Source of the DNA: Okeania sp. SIO1I7
Lineage (GTDB): Bacteria; Cyanobacteriota; Cyanobacteriia; Cyanobacteriales; Microcoleaceae
Assembly: GCA_010672585.1 (NCBI GenBank)
Contig: JAAHGF010000004.1
Coordinates: 257,580-321,579, forward strand
Length of the DNA: 64,000 nucleotides
Reading direction: 5' to 3'
Below the pieces are notes generated by a model. That model did not search any database. It was not told the DNA's origin and saw nothing but the letters and a program-made list of their open reading frames with translations. Positions 61,642 through 64,000 of this stretch are shown piece after piece (the first letter of the stretch is position 1; each line of letters begins with the position of its first letter). The position numbers and the translations under genes were made by a program.

Positions 61642-62734
61642 ACAACTGTATTAATGAGCGTGCACGGGCAAAACGTGGGTCTTCGAGTCGAAATCCATCA
61701 GGGTTTGTTCCGCACTCTAATGCTAAGTAGTAGGTAAATAATTGGAGTGGCGCAAGGCAGGTTAGAGAACAGAATGGTTCTGGAACTTTTGGAACAATAA
61801 CCCAACCTGTTGCGTTAGCATACAGCGATTCCGCTACCCCGTCGCTAATCACTAGATAGGCTGCACCAATTTCTTGGATAAGTCCCGCTAGCTCGAAAAC
61901 GCGCCTCTGCGCTGGAGCAGTCGGCGCAATCAAAATAAAGAGATCTTCTGCTTCAGTACATTGAAATGGCCCATGCAGCATCGTTTCGATTGACATACCT
62001 TCAGCTTGCAAATAAGAAGTTTCTTTAATTTTAAGGGCGATTTCAGAAGCTGTGATCGCATTTGGGCCACCACCAACCAACCAGATGCGTCGCCGATTGA
62101 CTTGTTCGTGGGCGAAGCGTACCATCTCATTCTCCGTTTCTAGTGCTACAGACAGTAGTTCAGAAAGTTCATGCTCCAGAAAACTTTTTGATAGAAAACT
62201 TGTCCCGGTACGATGAAAACCAATACGATCCGCAAGAGTAGATAAGACTGAAATTGTACCAGTATAACTAATGGTATGGGCTGCTGACTTATCCTGTGGA
62301 ACTGTAGGTAAGATGATATCGCTTTGTACAACCTCAGTAGTTACACCTTCGCCGGTAATTAAAACCGTGTAACAACCTACTTCGCGAGCATATTTGAGAG
62401 ATTCAACTGTATAAAGTTTATTCCCGCGATGACTAATACCAATGACACAATCTCTTGGTGTTATTCGGGGCCCATAAAGCGCAAAATCAAATGAATGAAA
62501 TGTTCGTGTGAAAAGGTCTCCCCCATACAAATGCATTAAGTGTTCACCCACCAGAGCTGCATGATATGAAGTTCCAATACCAACTAAAAATAGCCGCTCA
62601 CAGGAAGCTATACGGGTAGCACAATTATCAATTAAGACTTCATTGCGTTGAGCTACATAAGTAAATGCTTGAGGTTGTGCGAAAATCGCCTCGTACATAT
62701 GAAAGGGATGTTTCGATCTTTGTTCACTAGACAT
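61640..62734 (-). CDS. SIS-domain protein, GlmS isomerase-domain-like
   Basis: About 364 aa from ATG 62734, chosen because aaggag sits 11 bases upstream; the frame could open as far as 62896 but those residues have no family likeness. Two SIS domains: LVGIGTSYHAALVGEHL with ISHRGNKLYTVE in the first, and IWLVGGGPNAITASEIALKIKE with GMSIETMLHGPF in the second. The arrangement matches the isomerase half of glucosamine-6-phosphate synthase (also AgaS/FrlB-like), without the glutaminase half. It would act on a sugar phosphate, perhaps as deaminase or isomerase with free ammonia. Substrate undetermined. Divergent from a UbiB-family gene. Confidence 0.85.
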   Translation of the reverse strand: MSSEQRSKHPFHMYEAIFAQPQAFTYVAQRNEVLIDNCATRIASCERLFLVGIGTSYHAALVGEHLMHLYGGDLFTRTFHSFDFALYGPRITPRDCVIGISHRGNKLYTVESLKYAREVGCYTVLITGEGVTTEVVQSDIILPTVPQDKSAAHTISYTGTISVLSTLADRIGFHRTGTSFLSKSFLEHELSELLSVALETENEMVRFAHEQVNRRRIWLVGGGPNAITASEIALKIKETSYLQAEGMSIETMLHGPFQCTEAEDLFILIAPTAPAQRRVFELAGLIQEIGAAYLVISDGVAESLYANATGWVIVPKVPEPFCSLTCLAPLQLFTYYLALECGTNPDGFRLEDPRFARARSLIQL

Positions 62735-62848
62735 AATAAGACTTCTCCTTGTTTTTATACCATTAACATAATTCGCTAGTTCAAGCCGGAATTTTCTTTT
62801 CCCAGTTACAATCAATGGACGGTGGATAGATTTACATAACTTTATAGT

Positions 62849-64000
62849 ATGCTCACTCAAGATGCCTCTAAGTCCCTTCGTTGGCAACGCACTCAATATT
62901 CTCCTCTGACCAGAAAAATAGATGTTTTTAGTGCCGTCGGAAAATTTTTTTTCTTTTTATGGTGGGACAATTTATTTCAAAATAAGTCCGCCTCTGTGAG
63001 AAGGCTTCGTGCTCAGTGGTTGGTCAAAACTATGCTAGATTTAGGCCCAACTTTTATCAAAATAGGTCAGTCTTTATCCACGCGGGCTGACATATTACCG
63101 AAGGAATATGTGGAGGAGTTAGAAAAATTACAAGATCGAGTGCCTCCTTTTGAAACTACAGAAGCGATCGCTATTATTGAGTCTGAACTTGGCAACTCTC
63201 TTTATTCTCTCTATCGAGATTTTCAAGAACGTCCCATTGCTGCGGCTAGTCTTGGACAAGTACATAAAGCCCAATTACAAACAGGTGAGGAAGTTGTAGT
63301 TAAGGTACAGCGCCCTGGATTAAAATCTTTATTTGACTTGGACGTAAAGGTGGTCAAAAATGTTATCCGTTTTTGTCAAAAGTATTTTGCCTGGGCTAAA
63401 AGGTATGAATTAGATGCTATTTATTATGATTTTTTTAAAATTCTCTATCAAGAAATTGATTATGTAAATGAGGGTAAAAATGCTGACCGTTTTCGGGAAA
63501 ATTTTAAAGATTATCCGGAAATAATTGTACCTTTTGTTTATTGGACTTATACTACGGAAAAAGTTATCACTCTTGAGTATTTACCGGGAATTAAAATTAA
63601 CGACAAAGTACGATTAGAAGCTTGTAATATTAATCCTAAACGGATTAATCAAATAGGAGTTTGTTGTTATTTAAGGCAATTATTATTAGATGGTTTTTTT
63701 CAAGCAGATCCTCATCCAGGAAATTTAGCTGTTAGTTTAAATGGTGGTGTGATTTTTTATGATTTTGGCATGATGGCTGAGGTAAAGTCATTGACTAAAG
63801 ACCAGATGATTAAAACGTTTTTTGCTATTCTCAGAAAAGATGTTGACCAGGTGCTTAATACTTTGATTACTATTGGTTTAATTGAACCAATGCCGGATAT
63901 TATGCCTGTGAGAAGATTAGTTAATTTTTTATTAGAAAATTTTACAGATAAACCTGTCGATTTTTATAATTTTGATGAAATAAAGGAAGAACTTTATGTT
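62849..64000 (+). CDS. AarF/ABC1/UbiB kinase family protein (3' partial)
   Basis: 384 codons visible, running off the right edge. Seen: MLTQDASKSLRWQ, LGPTFIKIGQSLSTRADILP (the conserved KxGQ motif), LEKLQDRVPPF, a Gly/Ala-rich ASLGQVHKAQL loop, VVVKVQRPGL, EIDYVNEGKNADRF, EYLPGIK, FFQADPHPGNLAV and a following YDFGMM (DFG). These are the signatures of atypical kinases related to UbiB and ABC1, which in cyanobacteria are tied to plastoquinone and prenyl-lipid metabolism. It is divergent from the SIS gene with about 115 bp between the starts. Which UbiB paralogue this is cannot be told. Confidence 0.93.
   Translation, partial: MLTQDASKSLRWQRTQYSPLTRKIDVFSAVGKFFFFLWWDNLFQNKSASVRRLRAQWLVKTMLDLGPTFIKIGQSLSTRADILPKEYVEELEKLQDRVPPFETTEAIAIIESELGNSLYSLYRDFQERPIAAASLGQVHKAQLQTGEEVVVKVQRPGLKSLFDLDVKVVKNVIRFCQKYFAWAKRYELDAIYYDFFKILYQEIDYVNEGKNADRFRENFKDYPEIIVPFVYWTYTTEKVITLEYLPGIKINDKVRLEACNINPKRINQIGVCCYLRQLLLDGFFQADPHPGNLAVSLNGGVIFYDFGMMAEVKSLTKDQMIKTFFAILRKDVDQVLNTLITIGLIEPMPDIMPVRRLVNFLLENFTDKPVDFYNFDEIKEELYV

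Overview
The window comes from a filamentous, probably marine cyanobacterium. The signs are many HIP1 octamers (gcgatcgc), AT-rich intergenic DNA full of heptamer AATTAAT runs and small transposon remnants, and cyanobacterial families (long GAF sensors, nSTAND ATPases, TerD/TerB, URC4). The style recalls Okeania, Trichodesmium or Moorena relatives; this is a judgement from content, with no marker gene to fix the genus.

Layout. (1) 1-12932: the last three genes of an NRPS/PKS assembly line, C-A-PCP (5' end outside the window), KS-AT-cMT-ACP, and docking-C-A(nMT)-PCP-TE. Both A domains carry the same predicted pocket (DLFNNALTY, read as Ala-like), and 1,518 bp of C/A coding sequence is identical in the two NRPS genes. 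With no ketoreductase and a C-methyltransferase in the PKS, the chain should end in an Ala-derived methylated beta-keto unit followed by N-methyl-Ala. That is the logic expected for the 4-amino-2,2-dimethyl-3-oxopentanoate unit of dolastatin 11 / majusculamide C / lyngbyastatin-type depsipeptides. (2) 13.8-30.3 kb: housekeeping and signalling genes (DUF3179, a TPR-nSTAND ATPase, a GAF sensor with a degenerate kinase end, pyrD, a SanA/YdcF protein, a transaldolase-like aldolase, a divergent AhpD-like/TetR pair with a perfect operator palindrome, a TIGR02117 protein, hisA, a methyltransferase). (3) 30.5-34.4 kb: upp, folB, URC4, folK. (4) 34.8-44.9 kb: an unassigned biosynthetic cluster: tandem methyltransferase, PanD, two gamma-butyrobetaine-hydroxylase-like dioxygenases, two SDRs, a dihydropteroate-synthase-like TIM barrel, a CmcI-like methyltransferase, then QueD/PTPS and a thioredoxin-reductase-like flavoprotein. 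(5) 45.3-51.9 kb: a tightly coupled minus-strand unit URC1 - HEPN - KGGVGR ParA-like ATPase - P-loop/winged-helix ATPase, with a divergent NMT1/THI5-like binding lipoprotein. (6) 52.1-64 kb: terD, a chimeric pseudogene (methyltransferase head joined to a cystathionine-synthase-type tail), a methyltransferase, a STAS protein, terB, leuD, a membrane protein, a SIS-domain isomerase-like protein and a UbiB-family kinase that runs off the end.

How parts fit. URC4, upp and URC1 are the three signature genes of the URC uracil-degradation route, here split over 20 kb; the THI5-like protein beside URC1 could feed it. The HEPN/two-ATPase cassette hitch-hikes 3 bp behind URC1 and looks like an undescribed conflict or stress module. 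The 34.8-42.6 kb cluster reads as decarboxylation, methylation, and two rounds of hydroxylation/oxidation, with pterin-type enzymes beside it.

The intergenic DNA is itself a main feature. At least six families of MITE-like or hairpin elements recur. The best supported has 12-bp inverted ends TATCATGTCCGG and a 3-bp TAA/TTA target duplication, with one insertion confirmed by an empty paralogous site inside the same window. Decayed IS200/IS605-type tnpB tails and omegaRNA-like right ends are scattered at four places, with no intact transposase. No rRNA, tRNA or CRISPR array was seen.
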